NCBI RefSeq assembly: GCF_000203795.2
Contig: NW_006281103.1
Location: 1,201,929 to 1,265,928, forward strand
Length of the DNA: 64,000 bases
Source of the DNA: Batrachochytrium dendrobatidis JAM81
Taxonomy: Eukaryota; Chytridiomycota; Chytridiomycetes; Rhizophydiales
Direction of reading: 5' to 3'
In this document: positions 47,001-59,987 of the stretch, piece by piece
How the letters are laid out: each line of letters opens with the position of its first letter
How positions within the stretch are numbered: position 1 is the stretch's first letter
Notes under the pieces: generated by a model
What the model was told of the DNA's origin: nothing
The model's input: the letters and a program-made list of their open reading frames with translations, nothing else
Databases searched by the model: none
Program-made: the position numbers and the translations under genes

Positions 47001-48073
47001 GTTTCTCAACCACTAAAAGGAGCTCACGAAGCTGGAATTGAAGGCTTTTTCAAGGGTTTAGGAAAAGGATTGGTTGGGTAATATATATATATATACTGTG
47101 ATGAATAGGTTATACTTGAGTATTATAGCAGAAACTCAATTTATTTAAATTGCTAGAGTGGTGGCGAAACCCATGATCGGAGTAATGGATCTTGCTACTT
47201 CTGTATCCGAGGGTAAGTTGGCATTATTTGTGTTGTGTACTATGATAGTTTTTGACTGTTATTAAGCATGTATTTTTTATTTTGCCATGTAGGTATTAAA
47301 AATACCACGACCGTTTTTGACACAGAGCTAGATCGCCAGCGACTTCCACGATTTGTAGGAAAGGAAAAAATTCTTCAGGTACTTTAAACTATTTTGTTTG
47401 TATTGTTGATATAGTAGCAGTGTCCAACCCATTTATAATTCATTATATAGCCGTATGATCATCGCGAAGCACTTGGTCAGAGTTGGCTGAAGAGTATTGA
47501 AAACGGCCGATATTTCCGTGAGCTCTATATTGCTCATTTAGGTGAGTCACTTATTGCATGATTACAATGTTCCATTCGGTTCAAACAGGCTAGTTATGGT
47601 CAGCATTTCTGTGAATCTAATGAAACTGCATGGTAATTGCATATTGGTAGAAATTCGCGTCGATGATCTAGTAGCAATTGTGACTGAATCAAGGGTTTTG
47701 ATGGCACGTATCAAAAGACTCAAGATAGAATGGGACATGCCGTTTGAAGGTTTGTTGAGCATACATAGCATGATATATTTCCAGCATAAATGTACTATAT
47801 ATTGTGTAAATGATCAGTTTGGTAACACTTGACCTTTAGAGTTGCAAATTATCAGACCAGAAACTGGTGGATTAGCTCTTGTGAGCAAGACACGCCAGGT
47901 TGCCAAAGCGCGCATGATTCCATGCCCAGACGCCTCAAGTATGGAGGTACGTATTTCAAGTTTACTTTAATTTGTCTGAATTTCAATATATCTAATTTTT
48001 ACTTTAGTGGTTTCGGGAGATGCTCGAAGGTGCATTTACGTCATATCTGCATGTATCCAAACCATTTGAATGA
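35053..48073 (+). CDS. VPS13: VPS13 bridge-like lipid transfer protein
   Basis: A 13-kb gene with dozens of short introns encodes what I estimate as 3,000-3,400 residues (yeast 3,144). VPS13 forms a hydrophobic groove that carries phospholipids between organelles at contact sites. The start MVFETVVATVVNQ (35053-35091) is followed by the chorein domain (FLGEYIANLETKQLSLGIW, LHNLRLKKDALSKLNLP, LTLSIPWSDLKGKPLKVAIN). NIHIRYEDS lies near 36010. The long exons at 38.9-41.7 kb hold extended-strand repeats. The VAB-type region is around 43.9-44.7 kb. The C-terminal ATG2_C/APT1 region has the amphipathic run NPVGLFNNVASGVSDMFYEP, then GMTSGAASLIRSVTSGVTGV and VGVVAKPMIGVMDLATSV. A PH-like end finishes at FTSYLHVSKPFE. 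Intron 2 begins with GC (35405). It is the only membrane-lipid bridge gene here and starts 542 bp from divergent NPY1. Confidence 0.96.
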
Positions 48074-48576
48074 CGAGAGTTTTGGGATGTTCAGAATTTT
48101 TAGGCTTGTCAACGACTTGTTAGCACTCAATGTTTTATGAATAAATTATATTCTGCTTTGCAAATTAAGCAAGTCGAGTAAATTTGGATTCAAGATTGAG
48201 AATTTTTATTCCAACTGAAAGTACATATATTTACACAGATTACTTGTCGGACACAAACATGAAGCTTTTGATCGTATTAAGTGTTTGACTGCATGTTTTA
48301 CCCTAATAATAGAAATACGGTCATTTTGCCAATATGTTCATAAGAGTTATCACTGGATGATAGTAGCGATATTTGAACTAGACAGTTTTTTGAAATGGGC
48401 ACGTATTCGATGGTCCAGTAAAACCCATATTTTAAACATAATCGACTCCTGATAAACCGTCAATGAAAAATATATTATATCATAACAGTGCACAATGCAA
48501 TCAGACTTGATGATTGTAGCGCAAGTGTAAAATCCGGCAAATTCAAAACTTGCCAACTTGCTGATCAATCAATATC
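48074..48576. other. Gap between VPS13 and APC4
   Basis: AT-rich; I see no ORF of note, RNA gene or clear repeat. It presumably holds the APC4 promoter and the VPS13 3' end. Confidence 0.4.
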
Positions 48577-51398
48577 ATGGCTTGTCTAGTAGCAAAAAGG
48601 TTTGGATCTTGTTACAATTTCCCTGTTGAGATCCAGTGCACAGAATGGTGCCCTAAAAAAGACGTTGTGGCCTTTCTGGATATTCATGGCGAACTGCAGG
48701 TGTTGCGAGTCTGGGAATTTGTTCGAAAATGGTCGTCTGCAGAGACTGGAGAAGCCGACATGGTTGTTTGGAATCCAGAAGGTATTGAATCTAAGATCAA
48801 GTCATGAGCAGTCTTGTCTGCAGTGATGACCGAATATTGCCAGTAATCACAATCTGCTGACGACTTACTACCAATATCATTGACATTTCAAGGAATGTCC
48901 TTGACCACCATCAATAGTAAATCTGGATTATTGACTACGTTTGAAGTCGAAGCGCAGCAATCGCACTCTTTAACTCTTGATCTTTGCTCTGGGGAGCAAA
49001 TAGCCAGTTGTAGATGGGAAACTGCTCCTGCATTCAAAGTAATATTTATTGATTCGCATCTTGGTTAAACTGCAGTGTTTTATGAGTTTATTAAATCGTG
49101 TGTTGAATAATTCAAGAATCGCACAAGCATTCAACTGCTGAATGCCATTCCTCGAACCGACTCGCTGTAAGTTGTCTTGTAACACCACAGATTTAGCATC
49201 AATTATTGATTTTTGAAATATAATTTCAAGTCAGATATCATCGACTCTTGACAATTCGCTTTCTCTTCTCACTCTCACTACAAACTTTGCTCGGACTATT
49301 GTAATGTATGTTTATTTTTATACTTTAAAATCAATTCTATTTAATAGTGTACCAATGGAATTGACTCGATTGTTTAAATAATCATATATTAGTCTCAATG
49401 GCTGCTTCATTGTATCAGACCTACCTGCAAGAGTAAGTTTAGACAGTGGCATTGCTTAATGAAATGACTTGAATAGTCATGATTTAATGGAATTGTAATG
49501 CCGCGTTGATGCATAGGATGATGGATTTGGTGGGCTATTTTCGTGGATATCATATGACAATAGATCTGCAATGACATTGCATTCCTTGATCAAAGAGCAC
49601 ACTTCCAGTATGGTAAAACTGGTATCTTTTGCTTTCGAAAATACTGCGTCCATATATCCAGATTTAGCCAATGTGTCTGTGCTCATGAATCAACTGCGTC
49701 GACTAGTTGGCACAATAAATAGTCATACCGAGGCTTTTCAAAACAACGCCGATGCTTTTCAAGCCGCACAATCCGAGTTGTCATCTGAGATTTCAACTGC
49801 CTTGAAAATACACGGAAGTGAGTTGGGAATGCATACCAACAGATTTAGAAATATTACAAGGTCTTGCTGATGTTTTTTTGAATAACTCATAACCGTGTCG
49901 ATTACCAAGGTGAACCATCTCCAGCAGAGTTTCTTAAAAAGCTATTGCTTGGCTGCTCAACTATCGATATTCTATCTCAACTTGCGTCAGATTCGCCAAA
50001 AAAGGTAGTTTGAATATCATAGCCAGCTATTGCTTTTCCTTACTAATAATTTGAAATTGCTAGAAATTAAAACGGGCGGCAAACATTGCATCAATGTCAT
50101 ACTCTAGTGCAATTTTAGATTACATGTCCATAAAAACAGCAGCGGAGAGTCTCATTTATGTTATCAGTGAACTGCGTGGCATTTCCTTGCGATCGGCATG
50201 GAGGCAAAGCAAATCACAAAGCGATAAACTTTTGAAAGTTACCGAGGCTGTCATTGTGTTTATAGAAAGACTTTCTAAAATCAAACAAAAACTGGATCAA
50301 GATTCTACTGAATTTGCATTGTTTGTAAACTGGATCTTGAATGGTACGTTTAACATGCTACGGATAGCTATGTTTTGTGAACTGACTTGAGCCTTACGTT
50401 TGAGTATAGCTGCTGGTGATTCTAACGGCGAGGAGGAAACCCCCGCGACTGGAATGCATCGGATTATTTTTCGCTATTTTCAAAATACTATAAAAAATCA
50501 ATCAGATGTGAGCATATATACGCCAATATATAGATTCTATCACCGATTTTCATTCTATTACTACCCGTTGACTAATTTATTATACAACTTTTTGCAGGAT
50601 TTGCCTATTCAAACTCTTGTGCATGATATTTCTCTTTTATCACAGATGGTCTTGAACCAAGAGCTACTTTGTCTGTATCCAGATACTTTGGATATTAAAA
50701 CCATCATTCATCATAGTTATGTAAGTAGTATATTTATAATATCAAACACGTTCTATTTTAAAGTATGAATTCATTTTTGAAATATACGTAGGCTGTAGAT
50801 ATCATTGCCATCAACTGCTCTTATTTTCTTTTTCAAACGCCAGAATATTGCAAGTATATAGGTTTAACTTTTGCATCATGACACCGTATATTCAGCTACT
50901 AACGTTTGATATAGTCCAACTCACCAGTATCACATGCATAGATTCAAATTACAACAAATTTTGTTTGGATTTCAGTGGAAAATCTGTTAATATTCTTTCG
51001 GCGCTGTTCTACAACTCAATCCTACTATTCTTGTTTGAGCACGAAAGCCTTAATTACACAGAAAATCAACCAATGAGTAATTACACTGTTGGGTATGTGA
51101 ATATAGCTGATATTTCACACGCTGATCATTGCCAAAATTCCACAGAAATCACAAAGGTTTGTAATAGATGCATGCCGTTTTGATTTTTTGACGATATATT
51201 GCCGAGATTTAAGTTTGAGCTGACATTTATTTGTTTCAGATCAAAATAATGTTTCTTTTCTCTTGTAAAAATGAGACACCTCCAGTGGCCATGCAGATAA
51301 ATAGTGCACGCCAACTTTTAAGCGTGTGCTCTAAGCAGAGCGTCATTGAAGTGCTTTCACTTGAAGAACTTGATGATATAGGTTCTGTTGATATGTAA
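48577..51398 (+). CDS. APC4: Anaphase-promoting complex subunit 4
   Basis: About 12 exons; the first runs from ATG 48577 to about 48780 and the last ends at TAA 51396-51398. APC4 is a scaffold in the platform of the APC/C ubiquitin ligase that drives chromosome separation and mitotic exit. The N-terminal WD40 part is recognisable from QCTEWCPKKDVVAFLDIHGE, then MVVWNPEG, and ASCRWETAP. The helical APC4 long domain follows: LIKEHTSSMVKLVSFAFENT, then PAEFLKKLLLGCSTIDILSQ, SYSSAILDYMSIKTAAESLI, ISELRGISLRSAWRQS, and FALFVNWILN. The C-terminal propeller blade segments include MQINSARQLLSVCSKQSVIE. Intron boundaries between 49 and 49.5 kb were not fully resolved, since some exons there are very short. 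Confidence 0.87.
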
Positions 51399-51472
51399 TT
51401 TGATACAGACATTGCAAACAATCAAATTCAATGTTTTTTTTGGTTTATTCTATACAATGTGTCTCGTCAGTA

Positions 51473-51924
51473 TTTTACAGCCATATTCACGTAAAGTGAA
51501 ACACTTTTGTATTGATCTTGTAATGATTGTCTTGGAATAAACAATCGTTAAATATTCATTGTTGTTGGAATTGATTATTTCTTTTATTGAAACTCTATTC
51601 TAATATCAGATACGTTTGCGATCTAGCTCAAGAGAGTATCTCAAGAATGCAATGAGTGTTTCCATGCCGGTCACGCAATGTTCAGTTCAAATGTTTGTTT
51701 TGAGGAAAGAAAAGTTGGAGGTTGAAAAGATGTGGAATGTATTGGAACAGAGATTGAACATTTGTCCAGTATTTTTGTAAAAGAATGAGCATGAGGAAAA
51801 AGACCAGTGAATTAATGAGTTCAAAAACAGTATTGCCCAATAAGATTGGCACCAATCATGGGACTGTTTATTATGCATCTTGGCACTTATTTAGCGTTTC
51901 ATTTTACGTGAATATGACGGTGAA
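51473..51924 (+). mobile_element. MITE-like non-autonomous element with terminal inverted repeats
   Basis: The left end reads CCATATTCACGTAAAGTGAA and the right end carries its inverted form, TTCATTTTACGTGAATATGA, with one mismatch in the core; the inverted match extends to about 30 bp with a few differences. The 450-bp interior has no coding potential. Interior blocks match the repeats at 5200-5610 and 28601-29072. No clear target-site duplication could be read, so the exact ends and superfamily are open. It starts 75 bp after the APC4 stop and ends 42 bp before the next gene's ATG. Confidence 0.65.
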
Positions 51925-51966
51925 AGTCGCGCTTGATGTATTTTCACTACCAACCAAACTTTCAGG

Positions 51967-54900
51967 ATGAGCACAGATAAGCTTTATGGGGCAAGTAGAC
52001 GTAAAAGTCGGTCTGAGCTCAAAAGTAACCCATTACTTCATAGTTCATCATCAAGCATCAAACGCTCTACTTCAGATATCAGTGCCGACATTCTTTTCAA
52101 AATGTCCAAGAAAATTGCCCAGCTTACCAAAGTTATTTATTACCTCAACACCAAAAATGAAGACCATTCTTTGGAAATTCAAAACATGGTAGATGCGTAT
52201 GAGCTTGAAATAGCAGAGGTATACTGAATCAAACAGTCCATAAACAGATTTCTCAATGCGTTGCAATGTAGCTAGATCATTATTGAAACTGATTCAATTT
52301 GAAGTTAGGTTATTGAAGAAGGCACGCGTATGATTGACGATGCTCGACTCAAGTGGACAGAGAGTGAACTAAAGTTTAAAACTCAAGAAGATATGATTGC
52401 GGTATGTAAGCAATAATGTGACGGTCAAGCGTGTATCGCCTTGTAGTGAAGATTATTTTCTAAACTGCATAGTCCAACTTTGAATAGACATATCTGGAAA
52501 CAGTCAAGTCACAAAAGCTAGAATTAAACTTTGTTCGAGAATCCGAAAAAAGTTTGCAAGAACAACTGGCGTGTGCCAAAAGGTGGATGACTTGAATCTG
52601 CAGTGCATTTCAACAAATATATGAAAACGAGGCTGGTTCAATTTGTCAGAGAATGGAGTTGGACCATTAATGCTAAACCAAGAAATTGATTCTAGATTGG
52701 CGAAAACTCCAGAGCTGGCGATATCTGATTTGTCATCCAGCAAACAAGATCTCGAGTCCAGGATTTTAAGCATTACTTCGCAGTATGAGCAAAAAATTAA
52801 AGCAATCAAGTTGGAATGGACTTCAGAGGTATTCAATCCACATTATTATTGATTTACATTGATCCAACTAAACATCACACACTTTGAATCAGGTGGAGGA
52901 TCTACAAAATGAACATACCAAAAAAGTGCGAGCTATCACTGAAGAAAAACAGAAAAACGATGATCAAGTCCGTGTCAAATTGGAGAATATGGAAAATAAG
53001 GAAAGTTGATAGTCTTGTAGTGTTTGAATACATTTTCCTAATAATGATTACAACGTGTTTTATTAAATAGGTCGAGGAGGAATCAATCAAGTACCAATCA
53101 GAAATTAGACGATTAAAATTGAGTTTTGAAGAACAAGAGACTAAATCCAAGATGGAGTATGTTGAACTGGAAAAGAAATTGCAAGAAGCCATGCTTGATG
53201 TAAGTAATAAAAGCCGTTGTATTTCAAGCAAGATTTTTAATAATCCTATTATATGATGACTTTGTAGAACCAAAAGCAGTTTGCCGAACGAGATTCTGCT
53301 ATTTCCGAGTTGCAAAATTTATCAGCAGAGTAAGTTGATTATGATGACTTTTGGGGTACTTTTGTTAACGCAAATGTTGGATTAATTATAGAAAGGATTC
53401 TCATATCCAAGACTTGGAAAACAAAAGTGATGATCTAAAAAAAGCGCTCACAGAGTCAGCCGAAAAGGTTTCACGGTTATTGGTTGACAAAACAACTGAG
53501 CAAGAGGTAAGCAATCCATGGTTACTATTTTTCAAAAGATTGTTTAATCAATTAACAGCATTTCACATTAGAAAAATAATGAACTTTTCCAAAAAAATAG
53601 AAAACTTGGTAAGTGATATGCACTGGTTGTTTATAATTACACTATTTTTCTAAAATTTTAATTAGAAAACAAGCTTGAAGACATACTATCAAAGCTGGCC
53701 GTCAGTGAGCAGCAGATTCGTGAAGCCGAAATTGCATATCAGCAATCAAACAATCAAATCAAATCTCTTGAAGAGGAGGTTGCACTTGTCTCTGACGATC
53801 TCATCAAGTCCAACGAGTATGCAATTTTGAGCTGTCCTATACAGAAAATATAACTCATGTAGCTAATGAATTCATGATCGTGTAGAAAGATTGACCGATT
53901 TATAGAGCAAGTACAGCTATTCGAGGAAACGATCCAAAATCTAAACATTCAAACATCCATAAAAGGTGTATCAATGCAAATTTATAATCATTGAATCATT
54001 TAACAAATGTAATAACGCTACTATTTAATTTACAAGACACAAAGATAGTTGGACTCGAGGAAGATCTTCAGGCTCTTGAGCAAAAGCGAATCGAGGTAAA
54101 CAACCATAAATTTAAAACTCAGTTTGAAATGGAACAGTTTTTGATATCAAAATACTTTGACTGTTATTTATATTAGGATTTAAAAGAAGCAGTTGAGAAA
54201 CTCACAAAAACTATGGAAGCAGATAAAATCGATTCAATTGCAGCATTAAAGAGCAACATGGAAAGTAGCCAAAAAGAAGCTGAATTATTGAAATTAGAGG
54301 TAGTTTATAGTTGCTTATATCAAGCTGATTCAATGTGTAGTTTTAACTATTTTTGATAATCTAGGAGATGAAATTATTATCCAACAAGATTTGCAGTATG
54401 CAGAGCGAGTTTGAGATGACTATACAACAAAGCAACTGTTTATTTGAACAAGAAAGATCATCATTAAATGTAGGCTATTATATACTGGATATGGTTATTT
54501 AGCACAGTAATACTTGCATCGGGATTAGTGTTTAATGTTTTGATTGTATTTCTGCCACACTAGTCACAAATAGTAGAGCTAAAGGAGAATTTGCTTAACA
54601 CGGAAAAAGATGTAGAAAGGCTGACTAAAAACTACAATCTCAAGTGTGCAGAGGCTGCCCAGCATGTCGTGAGCATTCAGGTGCATATATACGTTTTATA
54701 ATTGGTTTATCAGGGCTGTAGTTGGCTAATTACTTTTTATCGAGTCAGAATTTGATGGCAACTGTCAATACATTGGAGGTTGACAAGGCAGATCTATTTC
54801 AAAAAATGGTTCACATTGATCGACAGATTCGGGCAGAGATGTTTGAAAAGTTTCAAAAGGAAAAAGGCGACCTGGAAATTCTATGGTAAAAAATAGAGTT

Positions 54901-56855
54901 TTGTTTAAAACTCTGAATTATAATAATGTATTTTATATTGAAATAGGCGCAATCAACATCACACAGATATACAAAACCTAAAGGATACGATCAACCAAGA
55001 TCATGAGCAAGAGCTTCAGGTATTGATTACTGTTTGTCTCATGTCATACAGCCTACTAACACTATCCAAAAGACAACTGTGTACAAAATTAAAGGATATC
55101 ATGCAGAGGAAGTAAATAACATCAACAAAACCAATCAAGCTAAGGTTGAAGGATTTCTGGCCGAGATGACAGAAAAGGAGCAGGAAATGAATCAATTAAG
55201 GCAGGAAAAAGAGCACTTGCAAGAAACTTTGGAAACTGAGAAATACGTGAGTTTGTTTTTAAACAAATTTTAAGTAATGGACTGATGGATTTGATGTTGA
55301 TAAGGCTTGGTGTTTTTTAGCTACAAACCGAAGTGCTTGCCAAATTAGAAACGGATCATATAAATGGACTAGCGCATCAAAAACAAAGACTAGAAGAGCT
55401 CATGAAACAAAAGGAGAACGATTTGAGTATTGCATCTGCATGTGCAATTTCAGATTTGGAAAAGCAGCATGCTACCACGCTTGCAGAATCAGAAATAACT
55501 CATAAAAAGCAATTGGACGATCTACGGAATTTTCACACAGTTTCTGCTCTTTCATCAAAAAAGGTAAGCCAAACAACATGATAGCATCGTCAACCTCATT
55601 GACTAAATGATACTATGCTACAGGAGTTTGAGACCCAGCGGCAAATTGAAATATCTCGTCTGAAAACTATGCACTCGGATCAAATGGCATCTCTCATTCA
55701 AGAACGTACCAAAATGTTGTCAGATTTGGAAGCAGATCTTTCAGCAAAAATGAAATCTGAAATTGAAAAAGTTGTCAAAAAGTGGACTTTAATAGTACAA
55801 GCTCGAGAAGATCAAATTCAAACTCAGTCGGAGGATATTATCGCCAAGCAGGTAACACAATTGATTTTTGTTTGTTTGATACTATTGACTAAATTCACGG
55901 GCTTGATAACGGTCAACTATATAGGAGCAAATCAATCTTCTTAAACAGCAAATTCAAGTACTGGAAAGTAATCTTGCAGGTGCTTTGAAAAAGTTATCCG
56001 ATACAATCGCGCTGATGGAAACAAATGGGTAGAGTATATTTGGTTTCACTCAATACATGTTTTCAAATGCAGTTCATTTTGAATATAATTTGTGATTGAT
56101 CATTCCTATACTACAAATGTGCTTGATATAGAGCTGAAAGTCGCAAAATACTGGAAGAAAGCGTGATTCAATTTGAAGCCGATTTACAAAAGGAGATTGA
56201 ATTGGTTAAAACGGAACATGTTAGGGAATTGCAAATTATGCTTCAAGATTTTGAAAAAGCCAAACTGTTTTTGAAAAAACAGATTTCTCTTCAAGCTAAA
56301 CAGTGAGTTGATTATGCGCTATTTTTACGTAACACGGTATTTTGAAATGGCAAGTTTATCAAAAATCGCTCATTTATATTTAGATTGCAAGATGCAGACA
56401 TAAAGTATATAAATAGAGAGCCAAGGGATGTAGATATTCAAACGATATCCGAGCTTAAACAGCAAATAGATGGACAAAAGGAAAAAATATCATCGTTGCT
56501 GGTAAGTATTCAATAGAAATGTAGTATTTTCATATCAGCTAACACTTGTCACTAGGGCGAACTCAATTATTTCAAGAGAGAAATGAACAATCGTGATGCT
56601 ACTTTCAACAAGATATTTAGCAAGACACCTATTGTTGGTGTAATGCAGCCAATGACTCTGGCTCAAAAGGTTAGTAATGGCAGATGTATGCATACATGAT
56701 AAATAGTATACTTGACAGCATTTTGATCATTGTTTTAGAAAGCAAAAATTCGAGAAAAAACAGAACTGTCACAGTCGCACCAAAAACTGCCACCTTTATT
56801 TCTAAATTCTAGCAATGAAGGAACTCCAACCGACTTTTCAATTTCATTTGTATAG
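51967..56855 (+). CDS. FAM184-like long coiled-coil protein
   Basis: About 20 or more short exons are spliced from ATG 51967 to the stop at 56853-56855. After a Ser/Arg-rich N-terminus (about 45 residues) comes the FAM184 signature FKMSKKIAQLTKVIYYLNTK, followed by DHSLEIQNMVDAYELEIAEV. The rest is almost continuous heptad-type coiled coil rich in Glu, Lys, Gln and Leu (for example SEIRRLKLSFEEQETKSKME, MTEKEQEMNQLRQEKEHLQE, FETQRQIEISRLKTMHSDQM). The last exons are proline-containing and non-coiled (QSHQKLPPLFLNSS). The function of FAM184 proteins is poorly known; family presence in flagellated lineages suggests a ciliary or centrosomal role, which is inference. Coiled-coil similarity can mislead, but the N-terminal signature is specific. 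Confidence 0.72.
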
Positions 56856-56973
56856 TTTAATTACTATTATTTTCAAATCATAAATAAATCCAAGTGATAA
56901 TACTGTCACTGTAATGTATTATTTTGCGGTAGTCAAAGTTTAAAGTGCCAAGGTAGTGCAGTCTTTTGAAAGT

Positions 56974-58774
56974 TTATTGAATTAAAGGAAGTACACGCTC
57001 GCGCCAATGGTTCTCCCATGTTGACTTGAATTCACCTACACCCTGTATCAAGGTAGAAATAGAAGCATTTGGTGCTGGAAAATTGCCAATTAAGTCAACT
57101 AGTTTTTTAAAAAGCTCCGTTTCGTCCTGAAAGTATACGCCATTTTGATTGTTTTGAACTAGTTCACAGATGCTGTAAAGTTTAAATAGAATAGTGGTCA
57201 ACTTGAAATCCATCATCAACAAGTGTTTAAACAGTCAAAGGTTTGAGCAAGCATATAACATACGTTGGGTAGTAATAGGTGCACACTGGAGTACCGCAAC
57301 CAAACATGTCTATAATTTTCATGGGAAGATCTAAGCCCGATGACGATGTATGGAGTGAGATGCCCAAATCCGCGGCAGCAACAAGTATTGGGTAATCTTG
57401 AGGTTCTAGCCAGGCAAACTTGATGGATACATGTTGCAGCTTCAAGTCAGTCGCGAGCTGTTCAAAACTGCTCCGTAGTGGTCCTTTCCCGGTGATAATA
57501 ACAATCAATTTAGACAGTGGCACAGTGACTTTGTTTTTGGTAAGTCGATCTTGGGCAGCACAGTCGTAAAGTGATAGTGCGCGAAATAGAATACCAAAAT
57601 CTTCATCTGGTGTCCAGGACGTACAACTAACAATCAGAGCAGGACGATCGGGTTTTAATTCAGCCAATCCTTTAGCAGTCGACTTTGTGAAAATGAGTTC
57701 TGATTCGTTCGAGTTAGGATTCTTGTACTGTATAGTTTGAGAAGACATGTCTAGGCGACTAAATAGCTGTTTGTGAGGTTAGTAAACTACATTTTCAAAT
57801 CCAGTTTTGAAACTACAAAAGCTAGGAATGAATAAATGCCTACATTATGCTGCTCTATTGGGGATATTTGCTTAAAATGTGCTGCGGGCTTGTCGTAGAG
57901 TACAACCACCTTGCCTCTAAAATCAATTAAGCATTACACTTTAAATCAATTGAACACAACCATACAATAAAAAACTGATGCCAGAAATTACCGAATCTGC
58001 CATGAAAACTGTAGCTCTTTAGCCATTGCTTCCGTCACGCACAAATGCAAAAATGCACCAGATCCGCACCACTGCTCGTATCTATTTGGAGATGAACAAG
58101 TATTAATGGGTTGGTAAAAGCATCAAGTAAAATTAGATTGAAACTTACTTTGTAAGAAAGAGAAACAAGAGTTTATTCTTGGCAAATTGGTCAGACATGA
58201 GAGAGTATCCAAAATTGTGCCAATCAATAATCAATTTGTTTCCCAAAAGAATGGTGACAAGTCGAGCAACCAGCAAAGTTGGGATAGCAGGCGGATTCTG
58301 TCATCAAATGAAAACAATATATTCAGAGTCCAACTACTGACTCAGTCTAATCTATAGCTACAGAATGACTCAGTAACATACTTGAATCAACAGATATTCT
58401 GGTTTCCGAATAGCATATATTAGAATCCAAAATAGTCGCAGTGTTTGAGAGATGGACCTCCACAAACCCAGCAAAATAAATAGTCGCTTATTCAATGTGC
58501 GAATCTTGGCAGGAGAAGGAATACATATCAAATTGGCTGCCTTGCTGATATCCTGTCTTAATTGTGAGTTTTTGTATCCGATAAAGTCCACCTCAAACCC
58601 ATTCTGAACTAACGAAAGAACATGGTTCTGCATGCGAGGAGAGTGTCCCAGATCGCCCAACACAAGAACAGCTACTCTTTGTCGTTGATATGGAATTAAC
58701 CGCAAAGCAACAATGTAACCACAAAGTAGAGTTGCTACAGCAATAGGAATCACAGTCAGAAGATATTCAATCAT
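56974..58774 (-). CDS. ALG1: ALG1 beta-1,4-mannosyltransferase
   Basis: Six exons, 58774-58382, 58297-58149, 58081-57992, 57916-57844, 57766-57264 and 57172-56974, give 468 residues (human 464). ALG1 adds the first mannose from GDP-mannose to GlcNAc2-PP-dolichol on the cytosolic face of the ER. An N-terminal signal anchor (YLLTVIPIAVATLLCGYIVA) is followed by the GT33 core: RVAVLVLGDLGHSPRMQNH, VDFIGYKNS, IIDWHNFGYSLM, VVLYDKPAAHFKQI, ALIVSCTSWTPDEDF, KLIVIITGKGPLRS, and the sugar-nucleotide region SSSGLDLPMKIIDMFGCGTP VC with the following CELV. The stop is 118 bp from the stop of the convergent FAM184-like gene. Confidence 0.96.
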
Positions 58775-59003
58775 CTAGAGTGATGCTGATATTTGGGGAA
58801 ATCTAATTCATTATACGAAACTCGACATCATTTGGCTTCAGACAAGTGCCAATTCTTGAAGTTTGCAATACTTGGTGCAATAATCCATTTTAAATATGAA
58901 TTCTTGTGGAAATTGACCATCTAATTTATTATTATATATGCAAGAATGAATGCTGATGTCCAATGTCCAATGTCGATTTCCAGTAGATTAGTGATTGGCA
59001 TGA

Positions 59004-59987
59004 TCATCTAGGTAGTCTTGAGGTGATTTTATCCACAGTAATTTTCCATCCTGGTTTCTGTTGACTACCAGCAGCAGTGATCCAAGGACAAAACCAACGA
59101 TGTTCCATGATTACGTCAAATGGGGATCGACTCGGCTGAGAATTTAATGTATTAGCAAACTGCCAGACACCACATTCACGAAGGCAAATAGCACATTGAA
59201 CAGTATTGATCCCAGTTGCTGGTTTTTCAGATTTAGAAGCAACGTATTCCCACCCGAATAAAGCCATCTGAAATGCAGTGCAGGATGATGGAAACTGAGA
59301 GTGTTTGCGATGTTGCAAGCAATCTGTAGTCGAATCATTGTTGAGTTGAGCTATGTCATGTAATACACTTTCAATGTTTTCTTGGACATCTACCGACTGC
59401 AGAGTGATTGCCAGATCTGCAACAACTCCAACCAGCGAGTCCCGTCGTTTATAAAAGGCAAAAAGAGTTTGCGTGTAGCCTATCAAAGGAAATCTGTATT
59501 CATGTTCAGGAATAGCATATATCCTCCATGTACAACTATCCTTGTGAGTTGACTGCAACAAGCCCACATATTTCTGTACTATAGTGTCTGTTATGCAATA
59601 TTGAGCAAACCAGCCATTCAAAATACAAGCAATTAGTTATTATGCCAAGTGACTCGACCAGTGGATACATGACAGATAAACTCAAGGATTACCTGAAGTA
59701 GATCCTAATCTGACATTACAGACCACAAGAGCACCACAGTCGGTGCATAAAAGAGTATTGAGCGAATCATTAAACCAGCCATGAGAAGCACAGATTAAAG
59801 GAGATAGTTGGCAAGGTTTAAGTGGCCAGCAACGGTCCTTGTAAGTAGATAAACGAAGCATCAGTTGCTTGTTTCTGAAAACAATCCGAGAATCAAGCTG
59901 AAGTTCTTCATCTGCAGCATTCAGGAGTGAATAAAGTCTTGCTCTTGTAGCATCAACAACACTTGAAGAGTCATGATGTGAGACCAT
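59004..59987 (-). CDS. C3HC zinc-finger protein (ZC3HC1/Rsm1 family)
   Basis: Two exons, 59987-59693 and 59587-59004, give 292 residues. ZC3HC1 (NIPA) and the fungal homologues (S. pombe Rsm1, yeast Pml39) associate with the nuclear basket of the pore and mRNA export. The first C3HC unit is clear: YKDRCWPLKPCQLSPLICAS, HGWFNDSLNTLLCTDCGALV, with the final His/Cys in STHKDSCTW. The second, Rsm1-type unit shows CAICLRECGVWQFAN and HRWFCPWI. The acceptor at 59588 was chosen because it restores the frame; the open stretch directly upstream has no AG acceptor. The open frame extends upstream of the chosen ATG without another ATG, so a 5' exon is possible. Confidence 0.85.

Noticed and set aside
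47080..47096. Short (TA)n run
   Set aside because: A simple microsatellite in a VPS13 intron with no sign of function.
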